Part shown: positions 26,582 through 34,754 of the stretch, in pieces
Numbering within the stretch: the first letter of the stretch is position 1
Layout: every line of letters starts with the position of its first letter
Assembly: GCF_030159095.1 (NCBI RefSeq)
Contig: NZ_BRXS01000001.1
Span: 1,033,815-1,097,814, forward strand
From: Roseisolibacter agri
GTDB lineage: Bacteria; Gemmatimonadota; Gemmatimonadetes; Gemmatimonadales; Gemmatimonadaceae
Direction: 5' to 3'
Length of the DNA: 64,000 nucleotides
Made by a program: the position numbers and the translations under genes
Notes under the pieces: model-generated
Database searches by the model: none
What the model was told of the DNA's origin: nothing
The model's input: only the letters and a program-made list of their open reading frames with translations

Positions 26582-27196
26582 TCAGTCGGGCCCGACCCAG
26601 CCCGCGTCCACCGCGTCGTCGATGGCGGCCTGCACCGCGGGCCAGATGGCCGCGAGCCCGCTCGCGATCGGCGCCATGCGGCGTCGCACGGCGGAGCGCT
26701 GCACGCCGTGCTCGCGCCAGGTGCCGCCCTCCGTCGCCAGGTTCAGCAGCAGCGGCGCCAGGCGGTCGAGCGCGTTGGCGTAGCGCGCGTCGGGCGTCTC
26801 GCCCGCGTCGAACTCCTCCCAGAGCGCGCGCAGCCGCTCGCCACCGGGGATCAGCGCGTAGAGCCGGTCGGCCGCCAGCCGCTCGCGGGCGTCGCGGTCG
26901 GTGAGCCCGACGGCGTCGAACGCGAAGGTGTCGCCGGCGTCGATCTCGACCAGGTCGTGGACGAGGAGCATCCGCACCACGCGATCGACGTCGGTCCCCG
27001 GCGGCGCGAGGTCCGCCAGCACGAGCGCCAGCGTCGCGATGTGCCACGAGTGCTCGGCCGAGTTCTCGCGGCGCGAGCCGTCGGCGAGCCAGGTGCGCCG
27101 CTCGACGCCCTTCAGCCGGTCGATCTCGAGCGCGAAGGCGAGGCGCGGCACCAGCGGCGCCAGCGCGGGATCCTGTGCGAGGCGGGAGGTGAGCAT
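26582..27196 (-). CDS. HD-domain phosphohydrolase (YfbR/HDDC2-like)
   Basis: 204 residues. HD superfamily motifs are in order: RRENSAEHSWHIATLAL (first His pair), LLVHDLVEIDAGDTF (HD dyad plus the Glu/Asp of this subgroup), and a late Asp in NALDRLAPLLLN. The spacing fits the HD_3 group, which includes the 5'-deoxynucleotidase YfbR. It likely removes phosphate from (deoxy)nucleotides in the cytoplasm. The ATG lies 53 bases from the divergent pyrophosphatase ATG, and a TATCTT box 5 bases before it points to a leaderless mRNA. Subfamily function not certain. Confidence 0.85.
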   Translation of the reverse strand: MLTSRLAQDPALAPLVPRLAFALEIDRLKGVERRTWLADGSRRENSAEHSWHIATLALVLADLAPPGTDVDRVVRMLLVHDLVEIDAGDTFAFDAVGLTDRDARERLAADRLYALIPGGERLRALWEEFDAGETPDARYANALDRLAPLLLNLATEGGTWREHGVQRSAVRRRMAPIASGLAAIWPAVQAAIDDAVDAGWVGPD

Positions 27197-27201
27197 GCCG
27201 G

Positions 27202-27243
27202 AAGATACGGCGCCTGCAGTCCGCCGCCCGGCATCACTAGATT
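27202..27243. promoter_or_regulatory. Compact divergent promoter pair, both leaderless
   Basis: On the minus strand TATCTT (27202..27207) lies 5 bases before the HD gene ATG; on the plus strand TAGATT (27238..27243) lies 6 bases before the pyrophosphatase ATG. The whole region between the two start codons is only 53 bases, so any -35 elements must overlap. Neither gene has a Shine-Dalgarno sequence. Confidence 0.55.
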
Positions 27244-27249
27244 GCGCGG

Positions 27250-27825
27250 ATGCTGAACCCATGGCACGACCTGCCGCCCGGCATCCATCCGCCCGACCAG
27301 GTCACGGCGATCATCGAGATCCCGGCGAAGAGCCGCAACAAGTACGAGCTGTGCAAGGACTCGGGGCTGCTCCGCCTCGACCGCGTGCTCTACTCGGCGG
27401 TGCACTATCCCGGCGACTACGGCTTCATCCCGCGCACGCTGCACGAGGACGGGGACCCGATGGACATCCTGGTGCGCATCCAGGAGCCCACGTTCCCCGG
27501 CTGCCACATCGACGCGCGCCCTGTCGGCGTGCTGCGCATGCTCGACAAGGGCGAGCCGGACGACAAGATCCTGGCGGTGCCGATGCACGACCCGCATCAC
27601 CAGGAGTACTTCGACATCGCCGACCTCCCGGGGCACTACCTGAAGGAGGTCGAGCACTTCTTCCACATCTACAAGGACCTCGAAGGGAAGCGCGTCGAGA
27701 TCCTCGGCTGGGAGAAGAGCGACTCGGCGATGCGCCTGATCGAGGAGTCGATCGCGCGCTACGAGGCCAAGTACGGCGTGCGCGGACCCGCGCCCGACGC
27801 GGCCGCGCCCGTGCTCGCGCGCTGA
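27250..27825 (+). CDS. ppa: Inorganic pyrophosphatase, family I
   Basis: 191 residues. Hydrolyses PPi to two phosphates in the cytoplasm with Mg2+, pulling forward reactions such as that of acetyl-CoA synthetase. The family signature is EDGDPMDILV; also visible are IIEIPAKSRNKYE, VHYPGDYGFIPRTL, HIDARPVGVLRMLDKGE and DDKILAVP, covering the active-site acidic, Lys, Tyr and Arg residues. The C-terminal ~20 residues are a loose Pro/Ala tail. Complete gene with a probable leaderless start. Confidence 0.96.
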   Translation: MLNPWHDLPPGIHPPDQVTAIIEIPAKSRNKYELCKDSGLLRLDRVLYSAVHYPGDYGFIPRTLHEDGDPMDILVRIQEPTFPGCHIDARPVGVLRMLDKGEPDDKILAVPMHDPHHQEYFDIADLPGHYLKEVEHFFHIYKDLEGKRVEILGWEKSDSAMRLIEESIARYEAKYGVRGPAPDAAAPVLAR

Positions 27826-27844
27826 CCGACGTTCGGAGCGACGC

Positions 27845-28525
27845 CTAGCGGGCGCGCGCGCGTCGCGCCGCCCGCTTCGCCTCCCGCCACGCCAGCTTGA
27901 ACGGCGCGCCGGGAGGCAGGTCCGGCGACGCGCGGCGGATCGTCACCTCCGCGAACGCCGCCGATCCGCGCAGGCGGACGACCGGGCCCATGCCGCGCGC
28001 CGGCGTCGTGTCGTCCGTGACGCTCCCCATCACCGGGCCGACGTTGACGTCCAGCACCGCGTCGGGCGGCAGCAGCACGCGCACGGTCGAGAAGTAGGCC
28101 TCGATCTCGAGCTCGACGCCGTCGCGGAGCACCGCGGTCCGCAGGTCGAAGGTGACCTCGGAGAAGACGGCCAGCGCCTCGGCGCGGGCGCCCGGCGTCC
28201 AGCTGCCGCCCATCGTGCGCTGCCCGAAGATGCACGACAGCCGCTCGGCACGGGCCGGCGCCGCCTGGAACGGGAGCGCCGCGGACACGGGGGCCGTCCG
28301 TGCCATCGCTGCCGCGCGCGGCGCGCCCAGGTCGGCCACCAGCGCCTCGGCCGCGGCGGGCGTCAGCGTGCCGTAGAGCCGGTCGAGCCGCATCTCGAAC
28401 TCGCCGGTCGAGAGCGTGTCGTCCGCGTAGCGGTCGGTCAGCAGCCGGATGGCGCGCTCGCGGGCGTCGGCCAGCGCGACCGGAGCCGGCGGCAGGGGGG
28501 CGGTCGGGGTGAGGGCGTCGCTCAT
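27845..28525 (-). CDS. DUF1707 / LiaF-type C-terminal domain protein
   Basis: 226 residues, no membrane segment. Residues ~20-68 match the DUF1707 pattern (ADARERAIRLLTDRYADDTLSTGEFEMRLDRLYG). The second half (SCIFGQRTMGGSWTPGARAEALAVFSEVTFDLRTA, then EIEAYFSTVRVLLPP, LRGSAAFAEVTIRR) is a parallel beta-helix-like module like the C-terminal part of LiaF/cell-wall-active antibiotic response proteins. LiaF family members regulate envelope stress signalling in Firmicutes; the role here is unknown. Convergent with ppa. TAGGAC 5 bases before the ATG suggests leaderless expression. Confidence 0.8.
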   Translation of the reverse strand: MSDALTPTAPLPPAPVALADARERAIRLLTDRYADDTLSTGEFEMRLDRLYGTLTPAAAEALVADLGAPRAAAMARTAPVSAALPFQAAPARAERLSCIFGQRTMGGSWTPGARAEALAVFSEVTFDLRTAVLRDGVELEIEAYFSTVRVLLPPDAVLDVNVGPVMGSVTDDTTPARGMGPVVRLRGSAAFAEVTIRRASPDLPPGAPFKLAWREAKRAARRARAR

Positions 28526-28530
28526 GGGGC

Positions 28531-28536
28531 GTCCTA
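28531..28536 (-). promoter_or_regulatory. -10-like box for DUF1707 gene
   Basis: Minus-strand TAGGAC ends 5 bases before the ATG at 28525. Weaker than the other boxes (last position C), but same placement and no ribosome site. Confidence 0.35.
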
Positions 28537-28609
28537 CGCACGAGGGGGCGCGGGAGTGTCGCCCGCGCCTCCTCGAATTCGGTGGCCCCGGCGGCCGCTC
28601 GGGTCGCGC

Positions 28610-29344
28610 TCAGACCGCGTGGTCGCGGCGCGCCCCCCGGCCCGGCTGCGGCTGGACCGCGCCACTCCCCGGCGCCTCGGGGGCCCGCGGGAGGAAGAGC
28701 TGGTCGTAGAGCACCGCCGCGATCACGCCGCCGACGATCGGGCCCGTCCAGTAGACGACCTGCCCCTCGTAGATCGCGCTCGCGACGGCCGGTCCGAAGG
28801 TGCGCGCCGGGTTGAGCGAGGCGCCGGTGAGCGGCGCGAACGCCAGCATGTCGGCGATCACGATCAGCCCGATCGCCAGCCCGCCGAGCTTGGGCGCCTG
28901 GGGGTCGACCGCGGTGCCGAAGACGGCGAAGACGAGGAGGAAGGTCGCGATCGCCTCGATCAGGAACGCCTGCCCGCCGTCGATGGCGAGCGCGATGGAC
29001 GACGTCGTCCCGCGCGCCGCGGCGAAGATGTCGTCGGGGAAGGTCGCCTTGAGCAGGTACGCCGCCGCCATCGCGCCGACGAGCTGCGCGACCACGTAGA
29101 GCGCGGCCATCATCGGCTGGATGCGCCGCGTGACGAGGAAGCCGATCGTGACCGCGGGATTGAAGTGCCCCGAGATCCGCAGCGTCGCCGTCACCAGCAC
29201 CGCGTAGACGATGCCGTGGGCCAGCGCGACGGTGAGCAGGTTGCCCGCGCCCTGCTGGGCCATCATCATCGCGCCCCCGCCGACGTACACGAGGGCGAAG
29301 ATCCCGATGAACTCCGCGAAGAAGTGCCGCAGCGCATCGCGCAT
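28610..29344 (-). CDS. aqpZ: Aquaporin / MIP-family channel
   Basis: 244 residues with six helices and both NPA half-helices: SGHFNPAVTIG and GASLNPARTFGPA. The residue after the second NPA is Arg, as in all MIP channels, and the narrow-filter surroundings look more like water channels than glycerol facilitators, but this is a reading from sequence only. GGAGGA lies 8 bases before the ATG, one of the few good ribosome sites in this half of the window. It follows the ketosynthase gene by 44 bases on the same strand, so it may be cotranscribed with it. Confidence 0.9.
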   Translation of the reverse strand: MRDALRHFFAEFIGIFALVYVGGGAMMMAQQGAGNLLTVALAHGIVYAVLVTATLRISGHFNPAVTIGFLVTRRIQPMMAALYVVAQLVGAMAAAYLLKATFPDDIFAAARGTTSSIALAIDGGQAFLIEAIATFLLVFAVFGTAVDPQAPKLGGLAIGLIVIADMLAFAPLTGASLNPARTFGPAVASAIYEGQVVYWTGPIVGGVIAAVLYDQLFLPRAPEAPGSGAVQPQPGRGARRDHAV

Positions 29345-29388
29345 CCGCGCGTCCTCCGTTGAGGGTGGCGTCGCCGCGCGGCGACCCG

Positions 29389-30630
29389 CTAGCCGTCCGC
29401 GCGCTGCATCACGAGGCTGGCGTTGATCCCGCCGAAGCCGAAGCTGTTCGAGAGCGCGACGTCCACCCGCTCCGTGCGCCCCGTGCGCGGAACGTAATCG
29501 AGGTCGCAGCCGGCGTCGGGCTCCGCGAGGTTGATGGTGGGCGGCAGCCAGTCGCGCGCGAGCGCCAGCGCCGTGATCGCCGCCTCGAACGCGCCCGAGG
29601 CGCCGAGGGCGTGGCCGTAGTAGCCCTTGGTGCTGCTGACCGCCAGCCGCGGCGCGTGCTCCTCGAACACCTGCTTGATCGCCACGGTCTCGGTGGGGTC
29701 GTTGAGCGGCGTCGAGCTGCCGTGCGCGTTGACGTACTGCACCTCGTGCGGCGCCAGGTGCGCGTCGGCCAGCGCGAGGCGGATGGCGCGCGCCGCCTGC
29801 CGGCCGTCGGGGCGCGGCGCGGTCATGTGGTGCGCGTCGTTCGTCATCCCGAAGCCCGACACCTCGGCGTACACGCGCGCGCCGCGGGCCAGCGCGCGCT
29901 CGCGCTCCTCGAGCACCAGCACCGCGCCGCCCTCGCCCATCACGAAGCCGTCGCGGTCGCGGTCGAAGGGGCGCGACGCGGTGCCCGGGTCGTCGTTGCG
30001 CGTGCTCATCGCGCGGATGACGGCGAACGCGCCGAAGCAGAGCGGGTGCAGCGGCGCCTCGGAGCCGCCCGCGATCATCACGTCGGCGTAGCCGTCGCGG
30101 ATCTGCCGGAAGCCCTCGCCGATGGCGATCGTGCCCGACGCGCAGCTCATCGCGTTCGTGGCGTTGGGGCCCATGACGCCCAGCTCGATGGCGATGTTGC
30201 AGCTGGCCGCCCCACCGAAGACGGTGAGCGCGAGCAGCGGGTTGAGCCCCTTCGCGCCGTACTTCAGGAAGTCGTGGATCTGCGTCTCCGCGTAGCCGAC
30301 GCCGCCCAGCGCGGTGCCCATCATCGCGCCCACGCGCTCGCGGTCCTCGGCGTCGAGGTCGATGGCCGCGTCGGCGAGCGCCTGCTGTGCGCTGACGACC
30401 GCGAACTGGCTGAAGCGGTCGAGGCGCTTGGCGCGCTTGGCGTCCATGTGGTCGGTGACCACGAAGTCGTCCACCTGCGCGGCGATGCGGCTGCGCCAGA
30501 TGGATGGGTCGAAGCGCGTCACGGTGGCGACGGCGCTCCGTTCCGCGCGAAGGCCAGCCCACAGCCCGTCGGCGGTGAGGCCGATGGGCGTGATGGCGCC
30601 GATGCCGGTGACGACGACGCGACGTGACAT
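29389..30630 (-). CDS. fabF: FabF-type beta-ketoacyl-ACP synthase
   Basis: 413 residues. Condenses acyl and malonyl-ACP. Catalytic residues are all present: Cys in AMSCASGTIAIGEGF, His in VNAHGSSTPLNDPTE, the Lys and second His in SSTKGYYGHALGASG, and the end block CDLDYVPR...LSNSFGFGGINASL. The GYYGH variant of the usual SMTGH differs from housekeeping FabF. No acpP, fabD or fabG is adjacent; instead it lies in a run with a geranylgeranyl-reductase-like flavoprotein, flavin reductase, methyltransferase and SRPBCC protein, so it may serve a specialised pathway. A decayed family B repeat lies just upstream of its start. Confidence 0.9.
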   Translation of the reverse strand: MSRRVVVTGIGAITPIGLTADGLWAGLRAERSAVATVTRFDPSIWRSRIAAQVDDFVVTDHMDAKRAKRLDRFSQFAVVSAQQALADAAIDLDAEDRERVGAMMGTALGGVGYAETQIHDFLKYGAKGLNPLLALTVFGGAASCNIAIELGVMGPNATNAMSCASGTIAIGEGFRQIRDGYADVMIAGGSEAPLHPLCFGAFAVIRAMSTRNDDPGTASRPFDRDRDGFVMGEGGAVLVLEERERALARGARVYAEVSGFGMTNDAHHMTAPRPDGRQAARAIRLALADAHLAPHEVQYVNAHGSSTPLNDPTETVAIKQVFEEHAPRLAVSSTKGYYGHALGASGAFEAAITALALARDWLPPTINLAEPDAGCDLDYVPRTGRTERVDVALSNSFGFGGINASLVMQRADG

Positions 30631-30643
30631 GAGAGACCGATGA

Positions 30644-30722
30644 AGCGAGGAAACGATGCGGCGGACGACGGTGCTTCGGAGGACGATACTGCGGAAGACG
30701 GTACGGCGCGAAACGGTCAGGC
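30644..30722. repeat. Family B repeat, single decayed arm
   Basis: Only one arm of the family B hairpin: units of GCGGAGGACGATAC type ending in GCGCGAAACGGTCAGGCGGA, matching the left arm of the copy at 53766. It fills the gap between the ketosynthase start and the SRPBCC stop, and includes that stop codon (30717..30719). The partner arm is missing. Confidence 0.7.
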
Positions 30723-31289
30723 GGAGGGAGCGGATTCGGCGACCCTCGCGAGGCCGGCGAGCGTGCGCGACGCGATGCCGTGCACGAAGACGGGGCCGAT
30801 CACCGCGACTGCCGCCGCCGTTCCGATGAGGGGCCAGCGCGGGCCGTCCCAGACGTGCACGATGCGGACGCGGGTGCGCGCATCGTCGCCGGGAGCCGCG
30901 CGCTCGAACGTCCACTCGACGTCCATTCCCGCCGTGATGCCGTCGACGTGGCGGTACCGCACGCTCGGCGCCTGCTCGTCGACGGACATCTGCGACAGCC
31001 ACCACGTGGGCCAGTTCAGCGACCCGAACGGGCGGTTCGCGGACATCTCCACCAGCCCGCCGCCGTCGCGCGTCCGCACGCGAAACTTCACGAAACGGTA
31101 GTGCGGCAGGTGGCGCGGCCAGTCCTCGACGTCGCGCGCGAGCGCGAAGATGCGCGCGATCGGCGCGGCGACGACGGCCTCGTCGACGGTCACCATCGAG
31201 CGCGTCATGGGCATGCGCCCCAGCTCGTAGGGCCGGCGCGCCTTGTCGGGCCGCGCGGCGGCGGCCCGGTCGGTCGGCGGAGTGGTCAT
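30717..31289 (-). CDS. SRPBCC (polyketide cyclase/dehydrase-like) protein
   Basis: 190 residues. After a ~30-residue charged N-terminus comes a START/SRPBCC pattern: VDEAVVAAPIARIFALARDVEDWPRHLPHYRFVKF, then LVEMSANRPFG, VRYRHVDGITAGMDVEWTFE and TRVRIVHVWDGP. A hydrophobic helix (IGTAAAVAVIGPVFVHGIA) near the end could bind a membrane. Such folds hold hydrophobic ligands: polyketide aromatases, coenzyme Q-binding proteins. The ATG overlaps the methyltransferase stop. In this setting a lipid, quinone or polyketide ligand is plausible. Its stop lies in a family B repeat. Confidence 0.82.
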   Translation of the reverse strand: MTTPPTDRAAAARPDKARRPYELGRMPMTRSMVTVDEAVVAAPIARIFALARDVEDWPRHLPHYRFVKFRVRTRDGGGLVEMSANRPFGSLNWPTWWLSQMSVDEQAPSVRYRHVDGITAGMDVEWTFERAAPGDDARTRVRIVHVWDGPRWPLIGTAAAVAVIGPVFVHGIASRTLAGLARVAESAPSA

Positions 31290-32032
31290 GCGCGCAAAGG
31301 TGCGCCGGCGCGCGGCGCGTCGGCAGTGGGGGAGGCGCCATGCGCCGGCGTCCAGCTGGCCACGAGCCGCCAGCCCAGCCGGCGGCGCACGTCGGGCGCG
31401 TCCGCACCCGCGGCGCGCGCCAGCGCCTCCAGCTCCGCGGTGGTGAAGCCGCGCCGCACCGACACCACGCCGTCGTGCCGCGTGATGGCGTGGAAGCCGA
31501 GCGGCCATGACGCGAGCCAGAAGCCGCCGGCGGCGAGCCACGATCTCCGCAGGTCGCCGACGATCACGCGCGCGCGCGCCACGCGCGACAGCTCGCGCAG
31601 CAGCCGCGCCGCATCCGCCTCGGCGAAGTGGTGCAGCAGCTGCGACGCCGTCACGACGTCCACGCTGGCGTCGGCGAAGGGCAGGCGGAAGCCGTCGCCC
31701 ACGAGCGCGTGCCCGACGCGCGCGCGGCTGGCGCGCGCGAGCGCCTCGCTCAGCTCCAGCCCGACGGTCTCGAGGCGCACGCCGCGTCGGCGCGCGAGCC
31801 GCCGCGCATGGAACGGGATGTCGCCGACGCCGGTGCCCACGTCCAGCAGCGTGGCCGCGCGGTCCGTCGGCAGATCGGGCATCGCCGCGTCGAGCGCGCG
31901 CAGCACGGCGCGCCGCCCGCCGAACAGCGTGTTCGAGCGCGCGACGTCGTGCAGCGAGCGCACGACGGTCGCGCCGTCGATGCCCGGCTCGTCGAGGAAC
32001 TCGCGGCCGCGGATGCGGGCGGGCGTCAGCAT
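31286..32032 (-). CDS. SAM-dependent methyltransferase, class I
   Basis: 248 residues. Motif I is LLDVGTGVGDIPFHAR, the acidic motif II residue is in VGLELSEAL, and motif post-I/IV is DVVTASQLLHHF; FTTAELEALARAAGA is the usual C-terminal block of the Methyltransf_11/25 group. The N-terminal REFLDEPGIDGATVVRSLHDVARSN segment is typical of methyltransferases found beside type III PKS and FAD-monooxygenase genes in many bacteria. Substrate unknown. It starts 13 bases after the flavin reductase and overlaps the SRPBCC gene start. Confidence 0.85.
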   Translation of the reverse strand: MLTPARIRGREFLDEPGIDGATVVRSLHDVARSNTLFGGRRAVLRALDAAMPDLPTDRAATLLDVGTGVGDIPFHARRLARRRGVRLETVGLELSEALARASRARVGHALVGDGFRLPFADASVDVVTASQLLHHFAEADAARLLRELSRVARARVIVGDLRRSWLAAGGFWLASWPLGFHAITRHDGVVSVRRGFTTAELEALARAAGADAPDVRRRLGWRLVASWTPAHGASPTADAPRAGAPLRA

Positions 32033-32045
32033 GCGGCCGCGCGCG

Positions 32046-32597
32046 TCAGCGCTCGAGCGTGGCGTAGCCGCTGCGATAGTAGAGCAGCGGGCGCTCGTGG
32101 CGCGTGCCCACCGCCTCGACGTGGCCGACGACGATCGTGTGGTCGCCGCCCGGGTGCCGCGCGACGACGCGACACTCGAGCCACGCGAGCACGTCGTCGA
32201 GCACCGCGACGCCGAGCGCGCCGCGCGTGTAGCCGATGCCGTCGAAGCGGTTGGGTGGGTCGCCGGACGCGAAGCGCCGCGACAGCGCCTCCTGGCCGGC
32301 GGAGAGCACGTTGATGGCGAGCGGGGTCCCGTCGACCAGCAGGTCGTGCATCGTCGCCGCGCGGTCGATGCATGCGAGCACGAGGGGCGGCTCCAGCGAC
32401 AGCGAGCAGAACGCGCTCACCGTCATGCCGTGGTCGCGGCCCTGCGCGTCGAGCGCGGTGACGATCGTGACGCCGGTCGCGAAGCGACCGAGCACGCTGC
32501 GGAAGGCGTCGGGATCGACGGCGGGGCGGGGGAGCGCGAGGTCCGGCGCGGCGCCGTCGACGGGCAGCCGGTTGGACGGATCGGAAGGCGCGATCAT
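32046..32597 (-). CDS. Flavin reductase-like (FMN split-barrel) protein
   Basis: 183 residues. Flavin_Reduct domain: FATGVTIVTALDAQGRDHGMTVSAF, SLEPPLVLACIDRAATMHDLL, AINVLSAGQEALSRRFA and WLECRVVARHPGGDHTIVVGHV. Members (HpaC, ActVB type) reduce FMN/FAD with NAD(P)H and hand it to a monooxygenase. Its ATG overlaps the stop of the upstream flavoprotein gene, so it may serve that enzyme, though geranylgeranyl-reductase types usually take electrons from other donors. Confidence 0.88.
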   Translation of the reverse strand: MIAPSDPSNRLPVDGAAPDLALPRPAVDPDAFRSVLGRFATGVTIVTALDAQGRDHGMTVSAFCSLSLEPPLVLACIDRAATMHDLLVDGTPLAINVLSAGQEALSRRFASGDPPNRFDGIGYTRGALGVAVLDDVLAWLECRVVARHPGGDHTIVVGHVEAVGTRHERPLLYYRSGYATLER

Positions 32598-33892
32598 CCT
32601 TGGAAGGTAGTGGCCCGCGCGGCGGTGCCGTCGGCACGCACGCCGAACAGCTCCCACAGGTAGCGGGCGTTGAGCACGGTGGCCGGCGGGACGATGTCGC
32701 CCGCGACGCCCACCAGCAGGTCGGCGAGATCGCGCCGGCGCGACAGCGCGCGCGCCGCGCGGTTCACGAGCATCGGGTGCGCGACCGAGAGCGCGATCAG
32801 CCGCTCGACCGTCCACTTGCCGCGGAACTCGCGCCGCCGCGCGGCGTCGTAGGCGGCCAGCGCGCGCGCGGCGCGCCGCTCGTCGGCGTGCGCCGCATCC
32901 AGCAGTCGCGCCGCCTCCGCCGCGAACGGCGCCAGCAGCTCGCCACCGCGCAGCGCGCTGTACATGCCCTCGCCCGTGAACGGATCGAAGAAGTCGGCCG
33001 CGTCGCCCACCAGCGCGGCGCCCGGCGCGTGCGCACGGCGCGCGTGGCTCGCGAACGGCCCGGTCGCGCGCACGGGCGACACGCGCATGGCCTGCGCGAA
33101 GCGCGGCGCGAGCTGCGGCGCGCGCGAGAGCCACGCCTCCATGAACTTCGCCGGCGAGCCGTGCGCGGCCAGCCCGCGCCGCGCGACGCCAGCCGGCGCG
33201 ACCATCGCGACGTTCGTCACGCCGCCGCCGACGTCCGCGATGCCGACGAAGCCGTCGCGCTCGACGTGCATCTCGCCCAGCAGGCCGACGCCGGGCAGCC
33301 CGCGCACGTGACACTGGAAGGCGAGTCGACGCGGCCACGGCAGCCGCGCGCCGAGTGAGAGCCGCCGCGCGACGACGGAGCGCAGGCCATCGGCGCCGAC
33401 GACGAGCGCGGCGTGGAGGTCGCGTGTCGCGCCGTCGGCATCCAGCACGCGCACGCCGGTCGCGCGCCCGCGCGTGCCGTGCGCGCGCAGCACGTCGACC
33501 ACGCGCGCGCCCTCGTGCACGCGGGCGCCGGCCATGCGTGCGCGCTCGACGAGGATCGCGTCCAGCGTCCGACGGCGGATGGCGAGGCAGCGGTCGCGGA
33601 AGCCGCGGAAGCCGTGCGCCGCCGCGTACTCGCCGTGGATCACGTCGCCCGACGGCGCGCGCACCAGCATGCCCGTGAGCCGCGCCGCCTCTGCCTCGAC
33701 CGCTTCCAGCGCGCCCATCGTCGCGAGGATGCGCGACGCCTGCGGGCTGAGGCACTCCGCGCACGTCTTGTCGCGCGGGAAGCGCGCGCGGTCGAGCACC
33801 AGGACGTCGAGTCCCAGCGTGGCCAGCTGCCACGCCGTCGACGCCCCGCCCGGTCCTCCACCGACGACGATCACCTGTGCCGCCCGCGTCAT
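32594..33892 (-). CDS. FAD-dependent oxidoreductase, geranylgeranyl reductase/halogenase type
   Basis: 432 residues. Rossmann FAD motif VGGGPGGASTAWQLA at the N-terminus, the subgroup mark FPRDKTCAECLSP, mid-chain VVGADGLRS and C-terminal GDAADFFDPFTGEGMYSALR. This is the fold of geranylgeranyl reductases, tryptophan halogenases and PHBH-like monooxygenases; the Cys-containing block fits GGR-like proteins that saturate isoprenoid chains. The halogenase WxWxIP motif is absent. Next to a DUF92 protein related to phytyl-phosphate kinase, which supports an isoprenoid or lipid substrate. ATG 33892 is chosen at the Rossmann start. Confidence 0.88.
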   Translation of the reverse strand: MTRAAQVIVVGGGPGGASTAWQLATLGLDVLVLDRARFPRDKTCAECLSPQASRILATMGALEAVEAEAARLTGMLVRAPSGDVIHGEYAAAHGFRGFRDRCLAIRRRTLDAILVERARMAGARVHEGARVVDVLRAHGTRGRATGVRVLDADGATRDLHAALVVGADGLRSVVARRLSLGARLPWPRRLAFQCHVRGLPGVGLLGEMHVERDGFVGIADVGGGVTNVAMVAPAGVARRGLAAHGSPAKFMEAWLSRAPQLAPRFAQAMRVSPVRATGPFASHARRAHAPGAALVGDAADFFDPFTGEGMYSALRGGELLAPFAAEAARLLDAAHADERRAARALAAYDAARRREFRGKWTVERLIALSVAHPMLVNRAARALSRRRDLADLLVGVAGDIVPPATVLNARYLWELFGVRADGTAARATTFQG

Positions 33893-33929
33893 CGCGCCCC
33901 CGTCCGCATCGCCACCCCTCCTCGCCCGC

Positions 33930-34754
33930 TCAGCCGGTCCGCGCGGCTGCCAGCGCCGCCAGCGCGCCCGCCACCGCACCCACCGCCCCACAGAGCACGT
34001 TGACCGCGTCGTTGCCCAGCCCCGGCACGCCGCCCGCGCGCTCGGTGCGCGCGCCGCAGTCGTGCTCTGCGCGCTCCGTGCCCACGGCGCACTCCGGGCA
34101 CCAGCGTCGCTCCTGCACCGCGGCGCCGGCGAGGGTGTCGGCCATCGCGCCCGCGATGCCGCCCGCGAGCGCGCCGAGCGCCGCGTCGCGCGTGCGGCCC
34201 GCCAGGACGAGCGCGAGCGCGATGAACGCGGCGCCCCCGAGCATCGCCAGCGTGCCCGGCGTCGAGACCGCGCCGGAGGTCCCTGCCGGCACCGGCCGCC
34301 AGCCGCGGAGCGAGCGCGGCGCGCCGCGCGCCAGCGTGCCGATCTCGGTGGCCCACGTGTCCGCCGTCGCCGCGGCGATCGCGCCTGCCGCCGCGCCCGA
34401 CCAGGCGACGGTCCACGACGCGGGCCAGTCGAGCGCCCACGGGCCGGCGCCCGCGAGCGCCGTCGCCGCGTAGAGGCCGCCGTTGGCGAGCACCTGCGCC
34501 GCGTCGCGCGTGCCGCCCTTGGCCACCACGCCGCCGGTGCGCGCGGCCTTCTCGCGGGCGCGCCAGCGCGAGAGCGCGGTGCCCGTGCCGAAGAAGAGCA
34601 GGAGCAGCACGCCCCACGTCCATCCCGCCGCCATGGACGCGGTGCCGACGACGACGGCGGCGCTGGCGCCGCTGCGATCGAGCGAGCCCGCGCGATGGGC
34701 GCCGAACGCGATGACGAGGGCGATCCCGAGCCCGACGAGCGCGCGCTCGATCAC
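33930..34754 (-). CDS. DUF92 membrane protein, phytyl-phosphate-kinase (VTE6) family
   Basis: 274 residues, GTG start overlapping the stop of the zinc-finger gene (GTGA). About seven helices. The family block is clear: ATADTWATEIGTLARGAPRSL, then PAGTSGAVSTPGTLAMLGGA and AGAMADTLAGAAVQERRWCPEC. Plant VTE6, in this family, phosphorylates phytyl phosphate to phytyl diphosphate with CTP. The cytoplasmic loop CPECAVGTERAEHDCGARTE holds three Cys and one His. Neighbourhood with a GGR-like reductase suggests prenyl-chain salvage or modification. Confidence 0.85.
   Translation of the reverse strand: MIERALVGLGIALVIAFGAHRAGSLDRSGASAAVVVGTASMAAGWTWGVLLLLFFGTGTALSRWRAREKAARTGGVVAKGGTRDAAQVLANGGLYAATALAGAGPWALDWPASWTVAWSGAAAGAIAAATADTWATEIGTLARGAPRSLRGWRPVPAGTSGAVSTPGTLAMLGGAAFIALALVLAGRTRDAALGALAGGIAGAMADTLAGAAVQERRWCPECAVGTERAEHDCGARTERAGGVPGLGNDAVNVLCGAVGAVAGALAALAAARTG

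Noticed and set aside
30631..31407. N-terminal extension of the ketosynthase frame with RSIVLRSTVVRRIVSS-type text
   Set aside because: This is the family B repeat read in frame; the real start is ATG 30630 at the conserved RRVVVTGIGAITPIG.
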